Positions 1 to 10,671 of a stretch of 64,000 nucleotides of DNA are shown here, one piece after another. Source of the stretch: Labrys monachus (GTDB lineage: Bacteria > Pseudomonadota > Alphaproteobacteria > Rhizobiales > Labraceae). The notes beneath the pieces were generated by a model. The model was given only the letters and a program-made list of their open reading frames with translations. It ran no database searches and was not told the origin of the DNA. The translations under genes were made by a program, and so were the position numbers. The DNA is taken from positions 6,393,001 to 6,457,000 of the forward strand of contig NZ_JAUSVK010000001.1 of the NCBI RefSeq assembly GCF_030814655.1. Direction: 5' to 3'. How positions within the stretch are numbered: position 1 is the first letter of the stretch; each line of letters starts with the position of its first letter.

Positions 1-5
1 AGGAA

Positions 6-103
6 ATGCGGAGCTCCCGCCAGCGGGGCAAAGGTGCGACTGGCGCCGCGTTTCGGTCGCCGGGCTGCGAGACGCCGGCCTCTCCATCCTGCCGCGACGC
101 CGG
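6..103. repeat. degenerate direct repeat, copy A
   Basis: This 98-base segment aligns without gaps to 249-346. By hand, about 75 of 98 positions match, with a long exact block around GAGACGCCGGCCTCTCCATC. I see no convincing gene in 1-417; short open frames run through both copies but have no ribosome-binding site or family resemblance. It is probably a lineage-specific interspersed repeat. Confidence 0.6.
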
Positions 104-109
104 GGTCCC

Positions 110-132
110 CTCGCCCCGCTTTGCGGGGAGAG
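110..132. repeat. palindromic intergenic hairpin
   Basis: A CTC-CCCCGC arm pairs with GCGGGG-GAG around a short T-rich loop. The hairpin lies between the two direct-repeat copies. It resembles the short GC-rich palindromes scattered between genes in many Hyphomicrobiales genomes. Confidence 0.45.
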
Positions 133-248
133 GATAGAGGTGAGGGGCGGCACGAAGGCTGAACCATGACGAGAGGAACGGCTTGGCCGCCGTCTCCCTC
201 TTCCCGGTTGCGCCGGCCCTCATCCTCACGCGAGCATTTCTGCATGAG

Positions 249-346
249 ATGCGGAGTCCCCGCTTGTGGGGCGAAGGCTTGGCCGGCATTGCGTTTCGAT
301 CGGCGGGCCGTGAGACGCCGGCCTCTCCATCTCGTCGCGGAGCCGG
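249..346. repeat. degenerate direct repeat, copy B
   Basis: This is the second 98-base copy of the repeat at 6-103, in the same orientation and 243 bases downstream. The equal length and lack of gaps point to duplication or two insertions of one element rather than chance similarity. Confidence 0.6.
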
Positions 347-417
347 CTGCGGGCAGCATGACGCTCCCGCTACGGCTCTCGGCTTGACAACCGCTCATGC
401 GGCAATCACCGACGCAA

Positions 418-433
418 TGTTTCACATGAATCA
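418..433. promoter_or_regulatory. parS-like ParB site 1
   Basis: The 16-mer TGTTTCACATGAATCA matches the bacterial parS consensus TGTTTCACGTGAAACA at 14 of 16 positions. Its left half is perfect. With the site at 455-470 it forms a larger imperfect inverted repeat. It lies about 7 kb from parB, within the distance range usual for parS clusters. Confidence 0.6.
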
Positions 434-454
434 CGCGTCATCCGGTCGACAGCC

Positions 455-470
455 TGATTCACATGAAACA
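455..470. promoter_or_regulatory. parS-like ParB site 2
   Basis: The 16-mer TGATTCACATGAAACA matches parS at 14 of 16 positions, here with a perfect last seven bases. It lies four bases beyond the stop codon of the thioredoxin-domain gene and faces site 1 with 21 bases between them. Confidence 0.6.
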
Positions 471-473
471 TTC

Positions 474-2477
474 TCAGCGCCGCATGGCGGCGAGGGTCGC
501 TGCGAGATCGGCGGCGTTGCCAGCCGGCAGCGAGCAGCGTCCGTTGGTGCAGACGAAGGCGGCGGCACCGGGCGTGGCGGGGGCCGCCCTCACCGGATGG
601 CTGGAGGGCAGATCGGCGATTGTCCGGATCCGCAAAATGATTCGGACCGGAAATGGTTGCGCCCGGGCTTTGGCCAGCAGCGCATCGGCGCCCGGGCCTT
701 CGCCGACCACGATGACCTCCAGGCCGCCCAGCCTGAGATCCAGGGCATTCAGAAGCGAGCAATGGCCGAAGATATTGGCCGCGATCGACGGGGAAAGGCC
801 GGCAAGAACCTCGTCGGCCCGCGTCAGCCAGCGCTCGTCGCCGGTGAGCGCGGCGAGCCGGACGAGGTCATCCGCCATCATGCCGTTGGCGTTGGGCACG
901 GCGTCGTCCAGGGTCGACCGAGGCCGCACGATGAGGCCCGCCGCATCGCTTGCCGTCAGGAAATAGCCGCCGCCTTCGGAATCGCGGTAATCCCGCTCGA
1001 CGGCATCCGCCCAGCCGAGGGCCCGCATGATGAAATCGCCTTCGGCGCCCGCCTCCGCAAGAGCGAGGGCGGCCCGGATCATGGCGGCGAGATCGGTGGC
1101 GAGGCCCGGCACCAGCAGGCGGCCGTCGCGCCAGGAATGGCCGAGGCTGTCGCCATGCGCCATGGATTCGGCGACGAAACGGAAGGCGTCGCGCCCGAGC
1201 TGCAGCCAGGCCGGCTCAGCGAAGACGACGGAGGCACGGGCGAGGGCGGCGATCATCAGGCCGTTCCAGTCGGCAAGGACCTTGTCGTCGCGGCCCGGCG
1301 GCACGCGGCGCGACCGCTCGGCGAGGAGGATGGGACGAAGGCGGTGCCAGCGCGCCACCTCCGCGGGGGTGAGATCGGGCCGGTCGAGGCGGTTGGGAAT
1401 GGCGCTTCCTTCCCAATTGCCGCTCGGCGTGATGTCGTACGCCGCCAGCGCGAAGGCGGCGTCTTCGGGCGACAACGCGTCGGTGACCTGTTCGGGACGC
1501 CAGACATAGAAGCGGCCTTCATGGCCCTCGGAATCGGCGTCGAGCGAGGCGGCGAAGGCGCGGCCGTCGCCGGCCATCATCTCGCGCCGCAGCCATTCCA
1601 CCAATTCGCCGGCGGCCTGGCGGAACAGGTCGCGCCCCGTCTCGGCCCAGGCGAGGGCGAGCAATTCGAGAAGCTGGGCATTGTCGTAGAGCATCTTCTC
1701 GAAATGCGGCACCAGCCAGCGTTCATCGACGCTGTAGCGCGCGAAGCCGCCGCCGACATGGTCCCGGATGCCGCCCTGACAGATGCGCTCGAGCGTCAGC
1801 AGCATGAGCCGTCGGGCTTCGCTGCCCGGCCCGCCGCGCCACAGAAGTTCGAGATAGGAGGCATTCGGAAATTTCGGCGCACCCGTGGTGCCACCATTGA
1901 CGGGATCGGTGATCGCGGCGAGCCGTCCGATCGATTGGGCAAGGTCGCCCGCGCCGAATGCGGTGTGGCCGCGCGGCGGAATACGGGCGAGCGCCCCGCG
2001 AAGAGCGTCGCGGTTGCGCCCGATGCGGACGGGATCGTCATGATAGGCCCCGGCGATGGCGCGCAGCACGTCGGGAAAGCCGGGACGGCCATAACGCGGC
2101 TCCGGCGGGAAATAGGTCCCGCCCCAGAAGGGATCCCCGTCAGGCGTCAGAAACATCGTCATCGGCCAGCCCCCCTGCTCCCCAAGGGCATGCAGGGCCG
2201 CCATATAGATCTGATCGATATCGGGCCGTTCCTCCCGATCAACCTTGATGTTGACGAAGAGCTCGTTCATGACGGCGGCGATGGCCGGATCCTCGAAGCT
2301 TTCATGCGCCATCACATGGCACCAGTGGCAGGCGGCATAGCCGACGGACAGCAGGATGGGCTTGTTCTGCTGCCGGGCGAGCGTCAAGGCCGCCTCGCCC
2401 CAGGGCTGCCAATGCACGGGATTGGCGGCGTGCTGGATCAGATAGGGACTGGTTTCATGGGCGAGGTTGTTCTGCAA
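474..2477 (-). CDS. thioredoxin-domain protein, YyaL/DUF255 family
   Basis: This 667-residue protein has the usual size of the YyaL/spermatogenesis-associated protein 20 family: an N-terminal thioredoxin fold followed by a six-hairpin glycosidase-like alpha/alpha barrel. The N-terminus holds the ETSPYL and NPVHW signatures and a CHWC motif at Cys50 and Cys53. The biochemical role of the family is unsettled; a redox or carbohydrate-related function is only inferred from folds. I chose a TTG start at 2477 because AGGAGA lies eight bases upstream and the family begins just before this point. The open frame runs further upstream but there it overlaps mnmE antisense. It is divergent from mnmE with a gap of only 33 bases. 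Confidence 0.9.
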   Translation of the reverse strand: MQNNLAHETSPYLIQHAANPVHWQPWGEAALTLARQQNKPILLSVGYAACHWCHVMAHESFEDPAIAAVMNELFVNIKVDREERPDIDQIYMAALHALGEQGGWPMTMFLTPDGDPFWGGTYFPPEPRYGRPGFPDVLRAIAGAYHDDPVRIGRNRDALRGALARIPPRGHTAFGAGDLAQSIGRLAAITDPVNGGTTGAPKFPNASYLELLWRGGPGSEARRLMLLTLERICQGGIRDHVGGGFARYSVDERWLVPHFEKMLYDNAQLLELLALAWAETGRDLFRQAAGELVEWLRREMMAGDGRAFAASLDADSEGHEGRFYVWRPEQVTDALSPEDAAFALAAYDITPSGNWEGSAIPNRLDRPDLTPAEVARWHRLRPILLAERSRRVPPGRDDKVLADWNGLMIAALARASVVFAEPAWLQLGRDAFRFVAESMAHGDSLGHSWRDGRLLVPGLATDLAAMIRAALALAEAGAEGDFIMRALGWADAVERDYRDSEGGGYFLTASDAAGLIVRPRSTLDDAVPNANGMMADDLVRLAALTGDERWLTRADEVLAGLSPSIAANIFGHCSLLNALDLRLGGLEVIVVGEGPGADALLAKARAQPFPVRIILRIRTIADLPSSHPVRAAPATPGAAAFVCTNGRCSLPAGNAADLAATLAAMRR

Positions 2478-2510
2478 GGCGATCGATCTCCTGTCGGAAG
2501 AAGTTAGACC

Positions 2511-3848
2511 ATGAACGTGCCTTCTTTGCGATATGGCGAGAACGATACCATCTTTGCGCTGGCCTCCGGCGCAGGCCGGTCGGGTGTGGCGGTCATCCGC
2601 CTGTCGGGACCCGGCGTTCGATTCGGCCTTGAAACGATGGCCGGCGGCGTTCCCGAGCCGCGGCGGGCGGTTCTGCGGCACCTGCGGGAGCCGGCCTCCG
2701 GGGAGGTCCTCGACGAAGCCCTCGTGCTCTTTTTCGCGGGGCCGGCGAGCTTCACGGGCGAGGATGTCGGAGAGTTCCATGTGCATGGGGGGCGCGCCGT
2801 GGTCGAGGCGGTGCTGTCGGCCCTGGCCGGTCTGGCGGGTTTCCGCGTCGCGGAACGCGGCGAGTTCACCAGGCGGGCGGTCGGCAATGGCCGCATGGAT
2901 CTGACGGCTGCGGAGGGTGTGGCGGACCTTGTGGAGGCGGAGACCGGCAGCCAGCGGCGGCAGGCCCTCCGCCAGGCCGGGGGCGCCCTGGAGCGTGCGG
3001 CCGCGGACTGGCGTGCCCGCCTGGCGCGGCTGCTGGCCTGGGCGGAAGCCGAGATCGATTTTCCCGACGAAGAGGACGTGCCGGCGCTGCTGGCGTCGGT
3101 GCGGGAGAATGCCGGCACGCTCCACGGCGAGATCGAGGCCGCCCTGGCGGGTGCACGCCGCGGCGAGCGAATCCGCGAGGGTGCGGTGGTGGTGATCGCC
3201 GGCCCGCCCAATGCCGGCAAGTCCACCCTGCTGAACGCCCTGGCGCAACGCGACGTCGCGATCGTCTCGCCCATCGCCGGCACCACCCGCGACACCATCG
3301 AGGTGCATCTCGACCTCGGCGGCTATGCGGTGACGCTGGTCGATACCGCGGGCCTGCGCGAGACGACGGATGTGGTGGAGACGATGGGGGTGGAGCGGGC
3401 GCGCGCCAGTCTCGAGCGCGCCGATCTGGTGGTCTGGCTGGAATCAGCCGATGCCCGTGCCGAGCCTCCGGCGGTGGCGGCGCCGCTGCTCCGCATCCGC
3501 ACCAAGGACGATCAGCCGGGCTCGGCGGCGATCGGCGCCTTCGACGTCAGCCTGTCGGTGCATGGCGGCACCGGCATGGCGACCCTGCTGGCGCGCCTCG
3601 AAGCGATGGCGCGCGCCGCGCTGGAGGGCGGCGAGCAGGCGCTGGTGACACGGGCGCGCCATCGCCAGGAACTGGAGATTGTGGCACGGCATCTCGACAT
3701 CGTCCGCGGCGCGGATGTCGACACGCCCGTCGAATTCATCGCCGAGGATTTGCGGCTGGCGGCGCGCGCCGTCGGGCGGTTGACCGGCCGGGTCGATATC
3801 GACGAGATCTACGACCTGATCTTCCGCGAATTTTGCATCGGCAAATAG
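2511..3848 (+). CDS. mnmE: tRNA modification GTPase MnmE
   Basis: MnmE works with MnmG to add the carboxymethylaminomethyl group to the wobble uridine of certain tRNAs. The 445-residue protein has an N-terminal folate-binding domain (about 1-120), a helical region and an inserted G domain. Visible motifs are GPPNAGKS (231-238), TTRD (258-261), DTAG (278-281) and TKDD (331-334) in the NKxD position. The C-terminal FCIGK (441-445) includes the conserved Cys. mnmG follows after 123 bases, as in most Hyphomicrobiales. Cytosolic. Confidence 0.97.
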   Translation: MNVPSLRYGENDTIFALASGAGRSGVAVIRLSGPGVRFGLETMAGGVPEPRRAVLRHLREPASGEVLDEALVLFFAGPASFTGEDVGEFHVHGGRAVVEAVLSALAGLAGFRVAERGEFTRRAVGNGRMDLTAAEGVADLVEAETGSQRRQALRQAGGALERAAADWRARLARLLAWAEAEIDFPDEEDVPALLASVRENAGTLHGEIEAALAGARRGERIREGAVVVIAGPPNAGKSTLLNALAQRDVAIVSPIAGTTRDTIEVHLDLGGYAVTLVDTAGLRETTDVVETMGVERARASLERADLVVWLESADARAEPPAVAAPLLRIRTKDDQPGSAAIGAFDVSLSVHGGTGMATLLARLEAMARAALEGGEQALVTRARHRQELEIVARHLDIVRGADVDTPVEFIAEDLRLAARAVGRLTGRVDIDEIYDLIFREFCIGK

Positions 3849-3971
3849 GCTTTCGGCTGTGCGGCCGGTCCGCAGGCCATGGAGCGTCTCTGCGCCGTCC
3901 CTTCCGGACACCGCGCCTTTGACGCTCGCGCCTCACCGGCGTAAAAGCGCCTCCGGATAGGGAATGGATGC

Positions 3972-5825
3972 ATGGATCGACAGTTCGATGTGATTGTGGT
4001 CGGCGGCGGCCACGCTGGCTGCGAAGCGGCGGCGGCGGCGGCGCGGCTTGGCGCGCGGACCGCGCTGGTGACGCATCGCGCCGCCACCATCGGCACGATG
4101 TCGTGCAATCCCGCGATCGGCGGCCTCGGCAAGGGCCACCTCGTGCGGGAGATCGATGCGCTGGACGGCCTGATGGGACGCGTCGCCGATCAGGGCGGCA
4201 TCCAGTTCAGGGTGCTCAACCGACGCAAGGGCCCGGCGGTGCGCGGGCCGCGAGCGCAGGCCGACCGGGCGCTGTATGCCCGCGCCATGCAGGCTGCGAT
4301 AGGCGAGCAGCAGGGCCTCACCGTCATCGAAGGTGAAGTTGACGACATCGAGACTCGATTCGGAGCCGTTACGGGCATTGCAATGGCCCGCGGAGATCGA
4401 TTCGGATGCGGATCGGTCGTGTTGACGACGGGGACCTTTCTCAGCGGCGTCATCCATATCGGCGAGACCCGGATCGCTGCCGGCCGGGTCGGCGAGGCGC
4501 CGGCGCTCGGTCTTTCCCGGACATTGGCACGCCTCGGCCTGCCGCTCGGGCGGTTGAAGACGGGGACGCCGGCCCGTCTCGACGGCCGCACCATCGATTG
4601 GGCGTCGCTCGAAATGCAGCCCGGAGACGAGCCGCCCGAACCGTTCTCGACCTTGACCAAGGGGCTGCCCAACCGCCAGATCGCCTGCGGTATTACCAGG
4701 ACGACCACCGAGACCCATCAGGTCATACGCGACAACATCCATCGCGCACCGATTTATTCCGGCCAGATCGAGAGCCGCGGCCCGCGTTACTGCCCCTCCA
4801 TCGAGGATAAGGTGGTGCGCTTCGGCGAACGGGACGGGCATCAGATCTTCCTGGAGCCGGAGGGCCTGGAGGATCACACAGTCTATCCGAATGGCATTTC
4901 GACCTCCCTGCCGGAGGACGTGCAGAAGGCGATGATCGCCACCATTCCCGGCCTGGAGAAGGCGCAGATGCTGCGGCCGGGCTACGCCATCGAATATGAC
5001 CATGTCGATCCCCGGGCGCTGTTCGCGACGCTCGAGGCCAAGGCGGTTCGCGGGCTTTTCCTGGCAGGACAGATCAACGGCACCACCGGCTATGAGGAGG
5101 CGGCGGGCCAGGGCCTCGCGGCGGGGCTCAATGCGGCGCGGCGCGCGGGTGGAAGCGAGGGCGTCACCTTCGGGCGAGAGACCTCCTATCTCGGCGTGAT
5201 GATCGACGATCTCGTGACGCGGGGAATCAGCGAGCCCTACCGCATGTTCACTTCGCGCGCAGAATATCGATTGACCTTGCGCGCCGACAATGCCGACCAG
5301 CGCCTGACGGAGATCGGCCTGGGGCTGGGCTTGATCGGACAGGAACGCCAGACCTCCTGGGCCGGCAAGCGGGCGGCACTGGCCGACGCGGTGGCCTGGG
5401 CCAGATCGGTGTCGGTGACCCCCAATCAGGCGGAGTCGGCCGGCATCTATATCAATCGCGACGGTGTCCGTCGCTCGGCGTTTGATCTTCTGGCCTATCC
5501 GACCGTCGGCTTTGCCGATCTCGCGCGGCTCTGGCCGGAGGCGGGCGGGATCGACGGCGCCATTCGGGAGCAGGTCGAGATCGAGGCGAAATACGCTGTT
5601 TATCTCGAACGGCAGCGCGCCGACGTCGCGGCCTTCCGGCGCGACGAGGACATCGAGATTCCCGACGATTTCGATTTCGCCGGCGTGGTCGGCTTTTCCA
5701 ACGAGACCAAGCATAAATTCTCTGCGGTGCGGCCGAGGACGGTGGGCCAGGCGGGCCGGATCGACGGCATCACGCCAGCGGCCACGACGCTGTTGTTGGC
5801 AACGCTGCGCAAGCTGCGTCGATGA
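3972..5825 (+). CDS. mnmG: tRNA uridine-5-carboxymethylaminomethyl modification enzyme MnmG
   Basis: This FAD-dependent partner of MnmE (also called GidA) forms the MnmEG complex for wobble uridine modification. The 617-residue length is normal. The dinucleotide-binding motif GGGHAG lies at residues 11-16, followed by the family block [14 protein letters not shown], and a C-terminal helical domain is present. The gene continues the mnmE-mnmG-rsmG-parA-parB series, and the 131 bases after it lead to rsmG. Confidence 0.97.
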   Translation: MDRQFDVIVVGGGHAGCEAAAAAARLGARTALVTHRAATIGTMSCNPAIGGLGKGHLVREIDALDGLMGRVADQGGIQFRVLNRRKGPAVRGPRAQADRALYARAMQAAIGEQQGLTVIEGEVDDIETRFGAVTGIAMARGDRFGCGSVVLTTGTFLSGVIHIGETRIAAGRVGEAPALGLSRTLARLGLPLGRLKTGTPARLDGRTIDWASLEMQPGDEPPEPFSTLTKGLPNRQIACGITRTTTETHQVIRDNIHRAPIYSGQIESRGPRYCPSIEDKVVRFGERDGHQIFLEPEGLEDHTVYPNGISTSLPEDVQKAMIATIPGLEKAQMLRPGYAIEYDHVDPRALFATLEAKAVRGLFLAGQINGTTGYEEAAGQGLAAGLNAARRAGGSEGVTFGRETSYLGVMIDDLVTRGISEPYRMFTSRAEYRLTLRADNADQRLTEIGLGLGLIGQERQTSWAGKRAALADAVAWARSVSVTPNQAESAGIYINRDGVRRSAFDLLAYPTVGFADLARLWPEAGGIDGAIREQVEIEAKYAVYLERQRADVAAFRRDEDIEIPDDFDFAGVVGFSNETKHKFSAVRPRTVGQAGRIDGITPAATTLLLATLRKLRR

Positions 5826-5956
5826 GCATCGATTCGGCGCCGCATCGATTCGCTGAGGCATAACCTCAACAGGATTGCAGGACTCCCCGAAAAATAAATC
5901 CGGGATTGCCAGTGCGAGACGTTGCCCTTCGCGCTCGGCTCGGGCATTGACGATTC

Positions 5957-6597
5957 ATGCCTCTCGAAGCCGACCGCGCCCTGGCCCTGTCTCATCTGGC
6001 TGTTTCACATGAAACAGCCGTTCGGCTCGACATCTATGTCGACCTGCTTCTGCGCTGGCAGACGATCAAGAATCTGGTGGCTCCCTCGACGCTTGAGCAT
6101 GTGTGGACGCGCCATCTCGCCGACAGCGCGCAGCTGCTGCCGCTGCTCGATGGCGCTCACACCGTCGTCGACTTCGGCAGCGGTGCGGGGTTTCCGGGAC
6201 TCGTCCTCGCCATTGCGGGTGTCGACCGCCCCGGCTTCCATGTCCATCTCGTCGAGAGCAATGGACGCAAGGCCTCCTTCCTGCGCGAGGTCGCTCGCGC
6301 CACCGAAGCACCAGCGACCGTCCATGCCATGCGGATCGAGGATTTCACCGCTGCGTGGCGGGGCAACGCCGACATCGTCACGGCGAGAGCACTCGCGCCC
6401 GTGGGTGATTTGCTCGATCTCGGCGAGAAGCTGTTTCGCGCAGGCGCCCGGGGGCTGTTCCTCAAAGGCAGAGGAGCCGATCAGGAATTGACCGACGCAG
6501 GCAAATACTGGAGAATCGACGCGCAGCTGTTGCCGAGCGTGACCGACCCTACGGGGCGGATCATGGTCGTCAGCAAAGCGGCGAGGCGGTCCGGGCC

Positions 6598-6601
<4 letters not shown>
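5957..6601 (+). CDS. rsmG: 16S rRNA (guanine-N7)-methyltransferase RsmG
   Basis: RsmG (GidB) methylates G527 of 16S rRNA using S-adenosylmethionine. The 214-residue Rossmann-fold protein shows the SAM-binding loop GSGAGFPG at 74-81 after the conserved NL and RHxADS segments. The 3' end overlaps parA by four bases (ATGA), so the two are probably translationally coupled. Codons 15-20 contain a parS-like 16-mer at 6001-6016, so this piece of the gene carries both coding and DNA-site information. Confidence 0.96.
6001..6016. promoter_or_regulatory. parS-like ParB site 3, inside rsmG
   Basis: TGTTTCACATGAAACA differs from the canonical parS TGTTTCACGTGAAACA at one central base and is the best match in the window. 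It lies 1.4 kb upstream of parB, where ParB nucleation sites are often found. Confidence 0.75.
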
Positions 6602-7425
<824 letters not shown>

Positions 7426-7434
7426 GGATCGACC

Positions 7435-8313
7435 ATGACCCCTGAGGACAAGATGCGGCCGCGCCTGGGGCGTGGCCTCGCCGCCCTGATCGGCGACGCC
7501 GGCGACGAGAATTCGGCGATCGAACGGGCGCGCGGTCAGAGGCGGGTGCCGATCGGCTTCCTGAGAGCCAATCCGAAAAATCCCCGCCAACGCTTCGGAG
7601 ACGAGGATCTGGAGGAACTCGCGGCGTCTATTCGGGAGAAAGGCATCATCCAGCCGATCGTGGTGCGGCCGGTCGCCGGAAGCTTCGATGCCTATGAGAT
7701 CATCGCCGGCGAGCGGCGCTGGCGCGCCGCGCAGCGTGCGGGCCTACATGATGTTCCCGTAACGATCGTCGAAGCCTCCGACCGTGAGGCACTGGAACTC
7801 GCGATCATCGAGAACGTCCAGAGGGCGGACCTCAACGCGATCGAAGAGGCCGTGGGCTATGAGCGGCTGATCCAGGAGTTCTCCTATTCGCAGAACGATC
7901 TCGCCAAGGTCATCGGCAAGAGCCGGAGCCATGTGGCGAATACGCTCCGGCTGGTCAGGCTGCCCGACGCGGTCAAGGCTTCCGTCATCAATGGCGAGCT
8001 CACCGCCGGCCATGCCCGCGCGCTGCTTTCAGTCGCCAATCCCGAAGAGGTGGCCCAGGCCATCATCCGGCAGGGGTTGACCGTACGTGATGCCGAGAGC
8101 ATTGCCCAGGAGCATGCCGAGGACAGCGGGAGGGTGGTGCGGGCCCGGTCGCGGGTCGAGAAGGACCCTGACACCATCGCCCTGGAGCGGACCATCTCCG
8201 ACGTGCTCGGTCTCAAGGTGCTGCTCGACCACCGGGGCGACGGCGGCGAGCTGAAAATCCGCTACAACTCGCTGGAGCAGCTCGACGACCTCTGCCGCCG
8301 CCTGCGCGGCTGA
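7435..8313 (+). CDS. parB: chromosome partitioning protein ParB (Spo0J)
   Basis: ParB binds parS and spreads as a CTP-dependent sliding clamp. The 292-residue protein begins with the typical LGRGLAALIG segment. It has the CTP-binding motif GERRWRA (92-98), a helix-turn-helix near 143-168 (SQNDLAKVIGKSRSHVANTL) and a C-terminal dimerisation region. Three parS-like sites in this window (418-433, 455-470, 6001-6016) are its probable targets. Confidence 0.97.
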   Translation: MTPEDKMRPRLGRGLAALIGDAGDENSAIERARGQRRVPIGFLRANPKNPRQRFGDEDLEELAASIREKGIIQPIVVRPVAGSFDAYEIIAGERRWRAAQRAGLHDVPVTIVEASDREALELAIIENVQRADLNAIEEAVGYERLIQEFSYSQNDLAKVIGKSRSHVANTLRLVRLPDAVKASVINGELTAGHARALLSVANPEEVAQAIIRQGLTVRDAESIAQEHAEDSGRVVRARSRVEKDPDTIALERTISDVLGLKVLLDHRGDGGELKIRYNSLEQLDDLCRRLRG

Positions 8314-8474
8314 GGCGTCCCGAGATTTGCCGGCGGGCCGATTTCGCGGGGCCGCGCGGCAAGGTTCAAACAGGGTCGGCACAGGGCGCGGGTGAAGGGC
8401 TTTGTCGCCCTCTCTGCTCATCCCCGCGCGAATTCGGCGACGGCCCCGAGACCATCGCACCTCAAGGCATCTTC

Positions 8475-9296
8475 ATGAACATCGTCGTCTCGACCTGGAA
8501 CATCAACTCCGTGCGCCTGCGCATGGACCTCGTGCGCCAATTGGTGGCGGCACGCAATCCGGATGTGCTGTGCCTGCAGGAGACCAAGGTCGAGGACGGC
8601 AAGTTCCCGCTGGCGGATGTGCGCAGGCTCGGATTCGACCACATCGCCTATAACGGCCAGAAAGGCTATCACGGCGTGGCCATCTTCTCGAAGCTGCCGT
8701 TCGATCTGGTCGAGAAGCGGGAGTTCTGCGCCAAGGGCGATGCCCGCCACATCTCCGTCCGGCTCGGCGCTGCCGCCGGCTTGAGGCAGGAACTCGCCAT
8801 CCACAATTTCTACGTGCCGGCGGGAGGCGACATTCCGAACCGGGAGGTGAATCCGAAATTCGGCCACAAGCTCGATTTCCTCGCCGAAATGGACGCCTGG
8901 TTCGCCGGCGAGTTTTCCGCCTCCAGTCCGAACGCGCTGCTGGTGGGCGACCTCAACATCGCGCCGCTCGAACAGGATGTGTGGAGCCACAAGCAGCTTC
9001 TCGACGTCGTCTCGCACACGCCGGTCGAGACCGAAGCGATGAAAGCGATGATCGCCACCGGCGGCTGGGTCGACGTGATGCGTCGATTCGTGCCCGAAAC
9101 GGAGAAGCTCTACACGTGGTGGAGCTATCGGGCCGCCGATTGGCTTGCCTCGAATCGCGGCCGGCGGCTCGACCATATCTGGGCCACGCCGACGCTGGCC
9201 GATTCGGCGCTCTCGATCGACGTCCTCGTCGAAGCGCGGGGATGGACGAAGCCGTCCGACCACGTCCCGGTCACCGGCGTGTTCGCCGTGGCGTGA
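8475..9296 (+). CDS. xth: exodeoxyribonuclease III
   Basis: This endonuclease/exonuclease/phosphatase-fold enzyme would act as an AP endonuclease and 3'-5' exonuclease in base-excision repair. The 273-residue protein carries WNINSVR near the N-terminus, the metal-binding Glu36 in LQETK, GDLNIAP in the middle, RRLDHIW, and the catalytic SDHVPV near the end. The 161-base gap from parB suggests a separate promoter. It converges on the DUF3108 gene. Confidence 0.95.
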   Translation: MNIVVSTWNINSVRLRMDLVRQLVAARNPDVLCLQETKVEDGKFPLADVRRLGFDHIAYNGQKGYHGVAIFSKLPFDLVEKREFCAKGDARHISVRLGAAAGLRQELAIHNFYVPAGGDIPNREVNPKFGHKLDFLAEMDAWFAGEFSASSPNALLVGDLNIAPLEQDVWSHKQLLDVVSHTPVETEAMKAMIATGGWVDVMRRFVPETEKLYTWWSYRAADWLASNRGRRLDHIWATPTLADSALSIDVLVEARGWTKPSDHVPVTGVFAVA

Positions 9297-9570
9297 CCGG
9301 CGTTAAGCTATCAACCGGAGAGGGAACGAAGAGTGGCCGAATCAGCGGGCGATGGCGGTTCGGGGAATGTCCGCGCGGGAAACGGTGAAAAATGGAGGCG
9401 GTTCGGACTGGTCTATGCGCCGGAGGGATGCGGGCCGCTCGGCATGTCTTAATGTCCTGTCCCGCCATGAGGCACCTCCGTCATCGGCCGGAACGAAGCC
9501 GGAGGATCATCTGGTGGGAAGTCTGCAGGCGGCAGGGCGTGTGCCATATGCGGCAAGACATCGGCAGGGG

Positions 9571-9665
9571 GCCGTTTTGTCCTACCCGGGTTCCGGGTAT
9601 CCAGACTTCGTCCAGGATGACGTTGGAGGCCCGGCTGGATTGCCGGGACGAGCCCGGCAATGACA
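9571..9665. repeat. REP-like palindromic intergenic element
   Basis: The core at 9639-9661 is ATTGCCGGG-ACGAG-CCCGGCAAT, with nine-base perfect arms. It is preceded by a CGGGTTCCGGGT palindrome and a conserved-looking stretch (TATCCAGACTTCGTCC). This type of element is common between genes in Hyphomicrobiales. It occupies the junction between the convergent xth and DUF3108 genes and may act as a two-way terminator. I see no gene in the rest of 9297-9727. Confidence 0.65.
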
Positions 9666-9727
9666 AATCCTGAACCGTTGCAGGTCAGGACCCCCTATCT
9701 CAGCGCCCATGGCGCCTGCGCCTGCGA

Positions 9728-10528
9728 TCAGTCGCCGCCGCCGTATCGGATGGTGTCGATGGTGAGCCGTCCGATCTGGGTGCCGACGACGATTCGCCAG
9801 GGCGCCAGGACGTGGGTGCCGCCGATCGGTGCGAGCCAGAATTCGAGATCGCGATTGTCTTCCATGAACTTGGTCTGCGCCCGTTCCGGCCTGTGCCCGG
9901 CGATGGGAATATAGCGGGCCGAACAGACGATCACCGGTCCGTCATAGCCCTTGCCCCGCACCTGCTCGGTGCGGGAATAGGTGAGCGGAATGTCGAAGCG
10001 CTGGGCGCCATCGAAAATCGGCAGCTTGCGCCGGCAGGCGTCCGCCGACAGCACGTTGACGGAACCGGCGACCGGCACGAGCAGGGCGGACAGCGGGTCG
10101 ATCACGCCGCGCTTGTCTGCCAGGGTCACCGGCACCCGGTCGGGCCGCGGCGCGGGCTCGGGCATGATGGCCGCGGCGGTCACCGCGCCGTTGGCGAGGG
10201 CGAGCTGCACCGTCTGCGGCTTCTTTCCCGAGATCGAGTTGAGGGCATAGCTGGAGGGCTGCGGCTGGCTCGGGCCGAGGCGGCCGGCCGCGCTCGCCGA
10301 ACCGCGGCCGTCACTGAGCAGGCTCATCACGCCGCCGACCTTGGCCGCCGCGTTGATCTTGTAGGGGCCGCCATCCGCGACGTTGAAGGTCACGGTGGCG
10401 GTGCCGATCGGCAGGCCCGCCAGAGTGAGGCCGTAGCGGACGACGAGCGCGCCGGTGCTGGCGAGGGCAGGTGCCGAAGCCAGTCCGAGCAGGGCGGCGG
10501 CGGCGAAAGCGGATCTATATGTCTTCAC
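9728..10528 (-). CDS. DUF3108 domain exported protein
   Basis: The protein has a Sec signal peptide (VKTYRSAF then a hydrophobic stretch ending near ALA-ST) and a beta-rich body with the DUF3108 pattern, including the central LSALL segment. Function is unknown; DUF3108 proteins are periplasmic or envelope-associated. I chose a GTG start at 10528 because GGAGA lies about seven bases upstream and the signal peptide begins there; an in-frame ATG at 10570 is the alternative. It could be the last gene of a dapF-mtaB transcript (144-base gap). Confidence 0.8.
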   Translation of the reverse strand: MKTYRSAFAAAALLGLASAPALASTGALVVRYGLTLAGLPIGTATVTFNVADGGPYKINAAAKVGGVMSLLSDGRGSASAAGRLGPSQPQPSSYALNSISGKKPQTVQLALANGAVTAAAIMPEPAPRPDRVPVTLADKRGVIDPLSALLVPVAGSVNVLSADACRRKLPIFDGAQRFDIPLTYSRTEQVRGKGYDGPVIVCSARYIPIAGHRPERAQTKFMEDNRDLEFWLAPIGGTHVLAPWRIVVGTQIGRLTIDTIRYGGGD

Positions 10529-10671
10529 GCGGAAGTCTCCACGGCCGGAAGCGGGCCAGCGCGCCGGCATGACGCCGCCGGACGATGGCGGGTCCGGCCC
10601 TTGTGGCTATCGAGAATCATCATCGCCATCACGGCTGAACCTATGATGAATCCACGCTCCCAAGGCCGAAA

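Noticed and set aside
183-2507. 774-codon plus-strand open frame
   Set aside because: It is antisense to the thioredoxin-domain gene, which has clear family motifs. The frame is open because of high GC at third positions, and its translation has no recognisable domain.
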